Shown: piece after piece, positions 1-10,900 of the stretch
How the letters are laid out: every line of letters begins with the position of its first letter
Numbering within the stretch: the first letter of the stretch is position 1
Source: Tethya wilhelma
Taxonomy: Eukaryota > Porifera > Demospongiae > Tethyida > Tethyidae
DNA: 64,000 nt
NCBI GenBank assembly: GCA_964030475.1
Contig: CAXIPT010000002.1
Coordinates: forward strand, 7,855,070 to 7,919,069
Direction: 5' to 3'
The notes under the pieces: model-generated
What the model saw: the letters and a program-made list of their open reading frames with translations, nothing else
Told to the model about the DNA's origin: nothing
The model's database searches: none
Program-made: the position numbers and the translations under genes

Positions 1-299
1 ATATATTATTAACCCTATATAGCCACAACACAACAGCCAGAAAACCATTCCACGTGGTTTGTGGAAGCCATGCAGATCATGATTCAAATTCAGCACGTGA
101 TTGACCTGATTGTTGCATGCACACAAAGACACACAAAGATCTCTGATTTCAGAATTAAACTGTCAGTGAGTCAATGCAGTTTGCCAGGGATTCTCTCAAA
201 CTAGTCCTCTTGCTTGCAAAGACTGAATTATCTCTGTCAGTTTTTCAATATAAGGCTTTGAACCATAGAGCTTGTAGGTGCATGGTATTTCTAAGCCAT

Positions 300-941
300 A
301 TCCAGCCCTAGTCTGGCTGGCCAGACTCTTCGCACGGGGAGAGAAGAGTCTGGGGACACCAGCATATACCGATTTGTAACAGTGGAATGTAATTTTATCA
401 CGTGAAGTCCAATATAATGATATTCATTGTTCATTTTGTGACGTTTTGCCTAAGTGCACGTGCTTTGCGCACCGTACTACTGTACTAAAGTTGCTGAAAT
501 TCAGAATGTCGCTGAGTTCCATCCAAGACCCATCTTGGCTAGATTCTTTCCTTTGACTGACCAAATGGAACAAAGAAAGCTTAGTCATTGTAGTTTCTCC
601 GCTGATTGCACTTCGAGGGACCACAAACTCTTTCTGTATGGACTTGGACGATTTACAAAGACATTCTTACTATCAACACAACTTGTTGTTCAACTTTAAA
701 CTTCGAAAAGCAAAGAGAGAAAGAGTAGTGCCGTCTGAAGAGCCGTTTTAGCTCTCACTAGTGTGACGTTTTTACTTTGCACGTGCACATACGAACGTCG
801 AATTACGTCACGTTTAACCACACTGCAATCTGATTGGTCATGTCCAGATTTTGGACATCTGTTACAAATCGGTATATACGGGTGTCCCCAGACTCTTCTC
901 TCCCCGTGCGAAGAGTCTGGCCAGCCAGACTAATCCAGCCC
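300..941. mobile_element. Mutator-like miniature inverted-repeat element with 9-bp target duplication
   Basis: The element body runs from 309 to 932. Its arms (about 309-382 and 859-932, about 73 bases) are near-identical inverted copies that begin TAGTCTGGCTGGCCAGACTC and differ mainly in a four-base patch. The 9-mer ATCCAGCCC lies immediately outside both ends (300-308 and 933-941), as expected for a target-site duplication. Long inverted repeats with a 9-bp duplication are typical of Mutator-like elements; that family call is inference. Each arm also folds on itself (AGTCTGG/CCAGACT and AGACTCTTC/GAAGAGTCT). The inside carries no convincing gene, so it is probably non-autonomous. Confidence 0.85.
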
Positions 942-991
942 CTCTGTTGACCTTTTCACTGGTAACCTCCACAAAGCCTTGCTCAGGGGCA

Positions 992-1673
992 TTAAGGACT
1001 GGGTCACAATATGTAGCTAATTAAAGTAAAATTTTATGCAAATTTGAAATAACTACTTATAGAATTAGGCTATTTAATAACATCAAAATGTAACTGAAGA
1101 AACTTATTGTCATCTTTAACATTTTCCCGAAAAAATTTGGTCATGTAACCTAATTAATATTCATGTATTGAATAAATTAATTAATCGGAATATAATGGCT
1201 GTTGCCATGGCAACAAGATTAAGTTCATTAAAATTATAAAGTTATGTACTAAATTTTCACCGAGTAGAATTTTGATATCTGGTTGCCATGGAGAGTTAAT
1301 AATTTTCTATATAAAGCACATCACCAAAAAGCACAAAAACGACAATAACTCACCATGGAAACCAAATATCAAAATTCTACTCGGAAAAAAATTAAGTTCA
1401 TAATGTTCCGAATCAGTGATAAAAATTTGGTTGCCATGGCAACAGTCCTTAATTTCCGGAAAATTAATTATTCATTAGCTGAGGGGGTAAGTTCAAACTT
1501 CATTAATACGATGAATATTCAAATTTGTGGTTTTATAATTTAATCAATGTGTTCAAATAAGATTATATTTTTGTATAAACTTGAAATTTTGTCTGCATGA
1601 TAATATATAATAATATTATTGATCATGGAATGCGGCAATTATTGCATTTTAATCCAAATGACCCAGTCCTTAA
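992..1673. mobile_element. TTAA-flanked MITE (piggyBac-like) carrying X-box palindromes
   Basis: TTAA stands at 992-995 and 1670-1673. Inside are the inverted ends GGACTGGGTCA and TGACCCAGTCC. TTAA duplication is the hallmark of piggyBac-type elements, so this is read as a non-autonomous member; no transposase is present. The interior is AT-rich and holds the 14-bp palindrome GTTGCCATGGCAAC at 1201-1214 and 1430-1443, plus a half-copy at 1282-1295. The bases flanking the TTAA sites are themselves inverted copies (CTCAGGGGCA left, its complement right). Confidence 0.75.
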
Positions 1674-2938
1674 TGCCCCTGAGTGGTTGCAGTCTCTTCT
1701 CAAGAACTGTGTGAGAACGGGGGCAATATTGAAAGGCACATGACCAACAATTTCATCTTCCTTCCACACAGCAACTCAGTGCCGAAGTGTCTACTGAGTT
1801 ATCTGGTTCTCGTTTGATAAGTAAATTTTCTCCAGCCACTGGGTTCCAAATGTGTTGATATGCATGATAACCTTGGATGTACGAATCAAATTGAAACTCT
1901 GCTACATCCATAGCTATTAGCTTCACACTAGACCGTGGCTCTCAACTGGACTGCAACTGTCAGGGCACGCCCCAAACCACACCCCATTGTCTGTTAATAG
2001 GAAGTCAAATTGTCTAATGGTGCAAGAAGCTTGTCCGTTGTTCGGAGTTAGGAGGTTTCCGCTATTCGGAGGTAAAATAATTCTAGCTCAATGGGGAAAT
2101 CAGTTGGTGCAAACACTTTTGTCCGCTAGAGGGAGGGGTCCGCTATTTAGAGAGTCTGTTATAAGAGGTTCCACTGTAACTACCAAAATATTCATAAATA
2201 AATTAGGCTCCCTATTGATATTCCTACCATCACTGTAAATGATGCAGCTTGTCTATGTACATGTTAAGATCTTGCTAGGTCAGAATTTGGGTCATGTGAC
2301 TTTTATTTTCTGCATTAATTAATAATTTTTCTTTCTTTAAAAACAAACAAGTTTACCTGTATCTAGACCTGTTTCTGTGGCAACCAAATTTTGGCATACA
2401 TACATGTATATCTTCTCAAAACTCGCTTGCCTCCCCAGTAGCTGCCTAAATCCAGCAAAAACAGCGAAATGGTGTCCGAAATTTGATCACTCGACCTCAA
2501 TGATATTTCGGCTTAGTATAAGGACAGTGCTAGTTGCAACTAGGCTCTCTCTTGGAATATCAGTAGCAGGAAGACTGAACTTCTTGATTCCCAGATTTGG
2601 CAGCTCTGGCATAAGTTAATAGGGCTCTTGGAGCTGCCGTTCGAAATACGATAATTTTGTCCGATTTTATGTTTTTTCGGACACACCCCTTTTTCGGCGC
2701 AAGGAAGCCTTACAGAAGGTGGGTGGGGCTTGAAGTTTGCACAACCCTAGGTAATTTTTCATGGGCTATCTTGTGGTAGTAGTCTCGAAGCAGTAGCATC
2801 TACAGGTAAGTCAGAAACGGCGTCCGAAAATTGAGACGGCCGAAAATTGATCGTTTACTCTACACATCTTCATATTTAGTGGTATAATATAATGTCTGCG
2901 AATATTTGCTACTTTAGCAAAATCAGTTCTCTGCGCAC
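1674..2938. other. Gene-less stretch with transposon-end-like motifs
   Basis: I see no supported gene here. About 2030-2180 contains repeated phrases of the kind found at ends of some DNA transposons (TCCGCTATTCGGAGG, GTCCGCTATTTAGAGAG, then TTATAAGAGGTTCCACTGTA). I could not find a matching opposite end. About 2280-2390 resembles the interior of the neighbouring TTAA elements (TCATGTGAC, AATTAATTAATAA, and an X-box-like GTTTCTGTGGCAAC at 2371-2384), so another decayed copy is possible. Confidence 0.4.
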
Positions 2939-3638
2939 TTAAGGCCCGGGTCACCTTGAAAATTATTGAAATTTTGCCTAAATTAAAATTCAGATCTACA
3001 GGATATTAAATAGTTTTTCCAAATTTCTTTCCTATACAACAAATTTTTGGCCTTTCGTTTTCGTGTTACCAAAATCTCATACCAAAATAATGAATATTCG
3101 TGAAAATAATGATCAGTCAATGAAACACCTTAAACTATGAATAATTAATTAGGCGGAAACCTTAGAAGGTTGCTATGGCAACCAAACTTTTTCAGGAGAT
3201 AACTATCATCATGAACCTCTATAATCTCGATTGGGGTTACCGCTGATCGTATTGTTGATAAGATATAGCCGAGAAGGAGAGAACGGCAGGTGTGCATTAT
3301 ATGGAAAAAGCTGCATATCTTTCATCCAGATCAGTATTTCTGAACCCCAATTAAGATTTAGGCATTTATTGGTGAAAAAAATATTTATACAAAAAATGGT
3401 TACCATAGCAACAGGGGAACATTTCCGCCTAATTAATTATTCATTTTTTGCTGATTAAGCAAATATGGAACAGTCACATGACCAACTTTTGACTTAAGGA
3501 TGTTTGAAATATCCCGAAGAATCTATACCTACGTTTCCATGGTTACTAATTAGTTAGTTTAAAAGTTATGACCATTCCGAATATTGATGAGATTTTTTTA
3601 CTATACATTATAAGGTATGCTGTTGACCCAGGCCTTAA
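2939..3638. mobile_element. Second TTAA-flanked MITE of the same family
   Basis: TTAA occurs at 2939-2942 and 3635-3638. The inverted ends GGCCCGGGTCA and TGACCCAGGCC match the ends of the element at 992-1673 apart from two or three bases. The interior shares AATTAATTATTCAT-type motifs and two X-box-like palindromes, GTTGCTATGGCAAC (3169-3182) and GTTACCATAGCAAC (3399-3412). There is no coding capacity of note. Similar ends, duplication, length (about 700 bases) and internal motifs support one family with two local copies. Confidence 0.72.
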
Positions 3639-4392
3639 GTACACAGAGTTCTTAAGTTGTTTAATATTTTGTATCAATTTTTTTTTAATTTTGTACCCTA
3701 GTGCCTTGTGCACGGCCCATGAGTTGTTAGCAAATGCAAGGCATATACATCAAGCATGCATCGAAGTGCAACTGGAGAACGATGCACCCGGCCAGGCATA
3801 AACGTTTCAAAAAATGTTGTGAGCACATAATTTTTTTAAAAAAAAACAACCCTTTTGTAATTTTGTTTGGGCACCATTTACCTATCTGCAGTCCAAAAAT
3901 GGGAGCCATAGAAAATTCTGTCTGGGACTATTTATAGTGAGGTGATACATACCAAACATTATTGTATTTAAAAATCCCTCTGTAATTTCGTTTGCTATTT
4001 ACTCACTAACACCCTCTCCAACTTATAGAGCTTCACCATGTACTACAAGGGAGTAGTTATAGCATTCAAAGCTGGTGGGGACGGGGCATTACATCATACC
4101 ATCTAGAGGTCTAACTGTAGTAACATTGTGTGGTTTTAAGGTTGTAGAATGTCTGTATAGAGTTTTACTGCTTAGATTCTGACCATACTCTAACTATTAA
4201 ATTGTAATTAGTAATATAATGGTTTGCTTGCATATAATACAATTATATTGTTGAGCATCGAATATTAAAATAAAACCATCAGCTTTGCAAAAAACAGCAT
4301 TAAGATTATAATTAAAACAGTGTTTTTCTAGTTCTATTGTTATTTGCAAGACAAAAATTAATTTAATTTGAACACAACTTAATAATATACAA
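3639..4392. other. Non-coding stretch downstream of the collagen gene
   Basis: AT-rich sequence with no supported gene. The right part should hold the 3' untranslated region of the minus-strand collagen gene ending at 4393. I did not identify a clear poly(A) signal. Confidence 0.4.
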
Positions 4393-6432
4393 TTAATCCA
4401 TGGACATTTTCATATCAGTGCAGACAGAACAATTACTTGGTGGTCCAACTGGGCCACGTTCTCCTGGACTACCGTTTTCACCAGGAATACCAGGAATACC
4501 AGGAGGGCCCATATCACCATGTTGACCTGGCAGTCCGACACCATCACTTCCAGGAGTACCAGGTACACCACTGTTACCTTGCTGTCCAGGTGGTCCAGGA
4601 TCACCATCTCTACCTGGCATTCCGGAAGGTCCAGGGTCACCTTTTTGACCATGCTCACCTGGTTCACCAGGCTCACCAATAAGACCAGGATTTCCAGGAA
4701 CACCAATTGGGCCACGTTCACCTGGAGAACCAGGGGCACCAGGTAGCCCAGATAAACCAGGTAGTCCAGGAGGTCCTTGTAGACCACTCTCTCCGGTTTC
4801 CCCATCATTGCCAGGCTCGCCTTTGTCTCCAGGTTGACCAGGAGGTCCAGCCATACCACGAGGGCCAGGACTGCCAGGTATTCCTTGAATACTTGTACCA
4901 TTAACACCAGGAGGTCCAACAACACCTTCAGGTCCAGGTCTTCCAGTTCTCCCAGAAAGTCCAGTTCGACCACGAGGTCCAGGATCTCCAGGAGGACCAA
5001 TTGGCCCAACACACCCAGCTAAACCAGGATGACCTTTAAGACCAGGAGGACCCTGTGGACCAGGATCACCTGGGAAACCTTTGCGTCCATTAATACCAGG
5101 CATTCCTTGTGTCCCATTTATGCCAGGTTGTCCATCATTACCAGGTGGGCCAGGTGTTCCAGCAGGACCAGGATCACCTGGAGTACCTTTACGTCCATTA
5201 ATTCCATCTTTACCAGGAGGACCAGGATCACCAGGAGTTCCTTTTCTTCCATTTAATCCAGATGGTCCTTGGGGACCAGGATCACCTGGCAATCCTTTTC
5301 GTCCATCATTACCAGGAGGGCCAGGATCTCCAGGTGTACCTTTTCGTCCATTAAGTCCAGCTTCACCATCTTTTCCTGGTGGACCTTGATCACCTTTTTG
5401 TCCATCTACACCAGGAGGGCCCTGTGGGCCTGGATCACCTGGCAAACCTTTACGCCCGTCAATACCTGGCAAACCTTGTGGTCCAGTGGTACCATTTAAG
5501 CCAGGTGGACCTGGTTGTCCATCTGAACCAGGTGGTCCAGGATCACCAGGGGTGCCTTTTCTTCCACTAAGTCCATCTCTTCCTGGTGGACCAGGATCAC
5601 CAGGGTTGCCTTTTCGTCCTGATGGGCCTTGAGGACCAGGATCTCCAGGATTTCCTTTTCTTCCATCTATTCCATTATCACCTGGTGGTCCAGGATCTCC
5701 AGGCGGACCTTGTGCTCCAGGAACACCTAGTAGACCATCAATGCCGTTAGTTCCATTCAATCCAGGTAGACCGGGCTCTCCACTACTACCAGGTGGGCCA
5801 GGATCACCAGGAGTACCTTTCCTCCCAGGACGTCCTGGAGAGCCATCACTACCAGGTGGACCAGGATCTCCAGGAGTGCCTTTCCGTCCAGTAGGACCAT
5901 CTTTTCCAGGTGGACCAGGATCGCCGGGGGTTCCTTTCCTACCGTCATTTCCTGGTGGACCAGGATCACCAGGAGTTCCTTTTCTTCCATTTAATCCAGG
6001 AAGACCAGGATCACCTGCAGGTCCATCATCTCCTGGAGTACCTTTGCGTCCATCATTTCCAGGGGGTCCAGGATCACCAGGTGTACCTTTCCGTCCAGAT
6101 GGACCAATTGGGCCAGGATCTCCAGGAGTACCTTTCCGTCCATCATTGCCTGGTGGGCCAGGAGGACCAGGTGGACATGAACAATTAGCATCAATATCAA
6201 CTTGGCGTTTGTTTCTTATTGCAGGATTATAGATGTTTTGATTAGGGACAGAAACATGAGACACTTCAAATTTAGATCGAAGTTCTTCTAGTTGATCACT
6301 TTGAAGTTTAAGCTTTGATTTCAAATTTGAAATATCACTAGAAATTTTGAACATAGTAAAACTTAACCCTCCAAATAATCCTAGTGAGATCAATACAAGA
6401 AGTACAATACTAAACTCTTTAGCATAATACAT
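4393..6432 (-). CDS. Type II transmembrane collagen (MACIT-like architecture)
   Basis: A 679-aa single-exon reading frame. A short cytoplasmic start (MYYAKEFS) is followed by one hydrophobic segment at about residues 9-31 and no cleavable signal, which predicts a type II membrane protein. A charged heptad-like stretch (about 32-57) could be the trimerisation coiled coil. RNKR (about 72-75) fits a furin-type shedding site. A CSCPPG cysteine pair then opens an almost uninterrupted Gly-X-Y domain of roughly 580 residues, ending in the cysteine-containing tail NCSVCTDM. Variants of [13 protein letters not shown] recur throughout, so the gene is internally repetitive. One cysteine ([10 protein letters not shown]) lies inside the triple helix and could form an interchain bond. 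Membrane segment, coiled coil, furin site and collagen ectodomain are also the order in vertebrate membrane collagens (XIII, XXIII, XXV); orthology is not claimed. The start is the only ATG before the membrane segment. Confidence 0.9.
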   Translation of the reverse strand: MYYAKEFSIVLLVLISLGLFGGLSFTMFKISSDISNLKSKLKLQSDQLEELRSKFEVSHVSVPNQNIYNPAIRNKRQVDIDANCSCPPGPPGPPGNDGRKGTPGDPGPIGPSGRKGTPGDPGPPGNDGRKGTPGDDGPAGDPGLPGLNGRKGTPGDPGPPGNDGRKGTPGDPGPPGKDGPTGRKGTPGDPGPPGSDGSPGRPGRKGTPGDPGPPGSSGEPGLPGLNGTNGIDGLLGVPGAQGPPGDPGPPGDNGIDGRKGNPGDPGPQGPSGRKGNPGDPGPPGRDGLSGRKGTPGDPGPPGSDGQPGPPGLNGTTGPQGLPGIDGRKGLPGDPGPQGPPGVDGQKGDQGPPGKDGEAGLNGRKGTPGDPGPPGNDGRKGLPGDPGPQGPSGLNGRKGTPGDPGPPGKDGINGRKGTPGDPGPAGTPGPPGNDGQPGINGTQGMPGINGRKGFPGDPGPQGPPGLKGHPGLAGCVGPIGPPGDPGPRGRTGLSGRTGRPGPEGVVGPPGVNGTSIQGIPGSPGPRGMAGPPGQPGDKGEPGNDGETGESGLQGPPGLPGLSGLPGAPGSPGERGPIGVPGNPGLIGEPGEPGEHGQKGDPGPSGMPGRDGDPGPPGQQGNSGVPGTPGSDGVGLPGQHGDMGPPGIPGIPGENGSPGERGPVGPPSNCSVCTDMKMSMD

Positions 6433-7400
6433 CTTTGTTTAGACTGCAGCTGTAGCTAAACTTGACTCTGAATGCAAGAGTTGCAACTAGCTATTGAGTG
6501 GACTGGTCAAATACCAACAAATAACATGAACATTTGAGAACACTTCATGCATTATACACTAATGTATGTTGTTCATTGAAAGAATGCATATGTCTATATA
6601 ATATAATGAACATGTCATACCGTCTACTAAAGAACATTTGTGTATAGCTCCATAGCAACATTGCTATGGCAATACACTAAATAATGTGAATCTCACAGGG
6701 AACGCCATGAGAACTTACAACATCCAGACTGCACTAAAATTTGTTCATATACATGATATTGCATATAATAATGCAGGATACATTAGTTAATTTGTACATT
6801 CACAGCTTAATCACAGGAAAAATTACAGCAGGCACAACTGTCACATTCAATAAAAATCAATAACTTCTAGCTTCGTGGGCCTTATGATTCAGAGTACTCA
6901 TTATTATATCCTGCAAGCTATGTAGATTATGCCAACAAGAATGACAATGCAGGATTGTCTAAACAGCAGACATGCATATATACTTATTCTGACAGATAGC
7001 AACTACAAAAAAGTTTCAGTAAAAGAATGCATGCACATGATTGACAATGTACATATTATATATTATTTTGATGGTACGTGCATTTTACATGTTTGTAGAC
7101 AGTAATATTATGTAGTATGGTAGCATAAGTTAATCGTGCATGGAATGTCTGATTCTATTGTGATTATATGTACATGCAGTTGCTAGGCTACTTTGTCATT
7201 GAGCCAAGTATGATCATTAGTGTAACAACTTCCGGCTATCAATGCTCTAATGTTTTAGTAATGGACTTTGGGTGTGCTGTGCTCATATTATTCTCAAAGA
7301 AAGCTTTTGGCATCAGATATGTAGAAACTATGCATGAACACTCATACTTCGGGGACATACAACATCCATAATTATTGTGCCACTGATGAACATGTGGACT
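6433..7400. other. Upstream region of the collagen gene, no other gene seen
   Basis: This should contain the collagen promoter and 5' untranslated region (minus strand). At about 6649-6675 lies a small inverted repeat, CCATAGCAAC-ATT-GCTATGG, again X-box-like. I see no supported coding region. Confidence 0.4.
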
Positions 7401-7602
7401 ACTGTATAGCTGGAAATTTTCGAGGAATACTGAAATTTTCGTGAAAAGGCGATCGGCAAACATTTTGCGATTTAATTTTCGAGGATCGAGCAGCCCCACC
7501 CAATTTGACCCCGAAAATTTTGTGGGTAAAATTTTCGCGGATTGGCGGCGATCAGCGAAAACAGCGAAATTTATACTCCTCGAAAATTTCTAGCTATACG
7601 GT
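7401..7602. mobile_element. Small foldback/MITE with TATAGCT ends
   Basis: The left end (TATAGCTGGAAATTTTCGAG, from about 7405) and right end (CTCGAAAATTTCTAGCTATA, to about 7598) are inverted copies with one base difference in spacing. The interior is unusually rich in GAAAATTTTCG-type palindromes and CG compared with its surroundings. TA dinucleotides flank the outer bases, compatible with a Tc1/mariner-type duplication, but this is weak. No coding capacity. Confidence 0.6.
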
Positions 7603-7938
7603 ATACAGATATAGTATACAATGTTGCACCATAACAATTAGTATAAACTGATATTGAACACAATCTGGTGATTGTTTCAAGCATAATTTAGGAAATTCTT
7701 AATTTGGAATGACAATAGCGTATATAAAGCATTATTTATCAGACCATGCATTATCTCATTTTTTCTAAACGACGATTATCTTCCAAAATTTATGCATAAA
7801 GTTAACAATAACTTATCGTTAGTGGCTCAATACAAGAAAACAAAAAAAACTTAGTACTAAATAACTTTGGGAATAAAAATTTCTCAAATACAATGATGCA
7901 ATGGTAAAATAGCTACAAGCAGACTTCATTGGTGACAT

Positions 7939-10900
7939 ATGCGAAGCATTCAGGTATCAATCAAAATGGTGCAAGTACCTATTACTTTCTTGCTGTTTGC
8001 TAAGTTATGGCTAATGAGTCAGTCACTGAACTATTCTTTTTCTTATGGAGAAAAGTCAGTGGTTAAAATATCTTGTTGTGAGGTTTGTCACTACAATACA
8101 AACCATGATTCAGAATCATTTGCTATCAATGAGTTACAAAATAAAATTAAGCAAAATTCAACTACTGTTCACTTCTGCTCCAAGGTTAATGTGACTAGTA
8201 CAATAACAGTGGCAGGTCTTACTGATATTATGTTTATTGGTATCAACAGTATATCATACTTAGGCTGTAGTAAGGATAATACAGGACTTGAATTTATCGA
8301 AGTTCAAAACCTGGTTCTATCAAACTTGAATCTAAACAAGTGTGGATTCTCATTTCGTGACAAGAATGGCAACAATAACACAGCAAGGAGCATTCATATC
8401 TTAAAATGCAGCAATGTTACTATAATCAAAATTTCTGTCAACAATAGCAAGGGTTCTGGAATTGTGTTCAAGGACACTGTTGGAAACAATTCAGTGACAA
8501 GCTCAATAATAAGCAATAACATCGCTGTACAAAATGACAGCGCTGGTGCAGGTGGTGTTCACATTGAATTTGAAAATTCAGGGTATGTATATGGACAATT
8601 CATCTTTCAAGACTGCAAATTTATATGTAATCAAGTATGCCTAGAACAGTACAATGATAACATAGAATATGGCGTTGGAAGAGGGGGAGGAGTAATGATA
8701 TTCTTCAGAGGTTCAACATCAAATGCTGTTCTATTTTTTGAGGACTGCTTGTTTGAAGGAAACGATGCAACCTGGGGAGGTGGAATGTATGCATTGTATG
8801 CTGACAATTCAACAAACAACAGTGTCACCATAGCTAATTCAATGTTCAGAAACAATAGCTGTATACATGCTGGAGGTGGAATTGACATTGGAATCAACAG
8901 AAAAACAAGAGCAAACAAATTTTCATGCATTCGCTGCACTTTTGCTGGGAATAAGGGGGAAATTGGTGGTGGAGCAGCTTTATTTTCAGCATTGCAAAGT
9001 ACATGCACACTACAAGATAAAACTTTTGTTCTCTTTCAGGAATGTAGATGGATAGAAAACCTTGCTGAAAATGGAGCAGCAGTGGACTTGTCTCCGCAAC
9101 ATCAGAATTCGACAGATGATTGGGAAGTTCCAGTAACACATTTTATCAATTGCAATTTCACTAATAATGCCGTGTTGAGTTCAAAAGAATACTGTTACAA
9201 ACAAGATGATACTTTAGAATCAAGAGTGAAACACAATTACAAAAATTTTTGCAAAACAAATGGCAAGGGAACTTTCTTGGTAACAGACTTTATGGTACAT
9301 TTCAAAGAAAACATTTTATTTATTGGAAACAATGGTTCAGCAGTCTACGTCATTTCTTCTGACTTAATATTTGAATCTGAGACAAAATCAGACTTTATAC
9401 AAAACATAGGTACAAACGGGGGAGCAATAGCTCTCATTGGTTTATCATCTATGGTTCTTAATAGTGGTAGTACACTAACATTTACCAACAACACTGCAAT
9501 GTCTGCTGGGGGAGCAATTTATTATTTCTCCTTTGATCATCATGACTATGTTTTTTCACACAACTGCTTCATCAAGTACAATGGAACCAATTTCAAAAAC
9601 ATCACAATGAATTTTACAGGAAATGAAGCAGTTAATACAGAAATTCAAAATGGAACTGAAAGAGCACTCTATGGCAACTCTATTCATGCTATGACAATGA
9701 TCCCTTGCTTTCGGGTGTGGTACAGAGAAATTGGGTATAATATAAAAGAGCATCCATCATCAAAAAATGTATTCAACTTTATGGGAAGCATTTATCACAA
9801 TGACATTAATCCCATAATTACTACATCTGGTGCATACTTTAATATCATAAATCAAAGCAAATTACCAATTGAAGTAATACCAGGAGAAAGAGTGGAATTG
9901 CCTATTTCATTAAATGATGATTTTGATCAAGTGGTAAAAGGAGTCTACAGAGTTTATATTGAAAATCACAATACTTCAAATGTTAAAGTTGAAGCCACAT
10001 ACGTAGATAGTTCAGACAATAGACTAGAAATCTATGGTCAACCAGGTGATTCAGCTACATTCACTTTAACAACAATTGGATTTCGTGAGGTCTCAGTCAC
10101 AATTCAAGTCAAATTACAAGAATGCCCTCCCCTGTTTTTACCAGAAAATGGTAAGTGTATATGTAGCAGAACTAACGATGATGCTTTCATAAGCCTATAC
10201 CATTGCCACAATGATGAATTTGAGGCTTCTCTGAGACATGGTTATTGGCTAGGGTACATACACAGAGAGAATTCCAAATATTTGTTTTACGGATACTGCC
10301 CTAACAAATACTGTTTTATTGGGTTACATAATCAAAGATATCATAAGCTCACTACTAAAGCATCAAAATTTTGGCTTGACCAAATTGTTTGTGGTGAAAG
10401 CAGAACTGGACAGGTTTGTGGGGAATGTCATGAAAACCACTCAGTACATTATCACCATCCACACTTTAATTGTGGAGTAGATTATTTGTGTGAATTGGGG
10501 TGGCTGTTTTATCTAATATCGGAACTACTACCTCTGACACTACTGTTCATTATAGTAATTGTGTTTGATATCAGTTTCACCTCAGGAATTCTGAATGGCT
10601 TTATCTTCTTTGCACAAGTTCTAGATTCTATATCTAGAAATAGTCTTGGCTTTATACTGTATCCAGATTTGGTGTATACTTTGAAAACTATTGCTCATAC
10701 AGTTTATGGATTCTTCAATATTGACTTTTTCAGTGTTGATGAGTTATCCTATTGTTTATGGAAAGGAGCGACAACAATGGATGTATTGGCTTTCAAGTTC
10801 CTGACTGTTGTGTATGCATTGGGTCTTGTTTTTGTGACCATTTTTCTAAAAGATTACTTTGGGAAATGCTCCAAGCAAAGGAAAAAATCAACAATCTCAC

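Noticed and set aside
454..699. Open frames inside the 309-932 element
   Set aside because: Short, on both strands, without recognisable motifs; the element looks non-autonomous.
1355..1543. 62-codon open frame starting METKYQN
   Set aside because: Lies within the TTAA-flanked MITE and overlaps its repeated palindromes; not protein-like.
5029..6232. Several long plus-strand open frames (Pro-rich, [15 protein letters not shown]) opposite the collagen gene
   Set aside because: They mirror the Gly-X-Y codon periodicity of the minus-strand collagen, which keeps other frames free of stops. No start context or independent features support them.
8631..9139. Minus-strand open frames opposite the beta-helix gene
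   Set aside because: Antisense shadows of a well-supported 1287-aa gene, caused by its AT-rich repeat coding.
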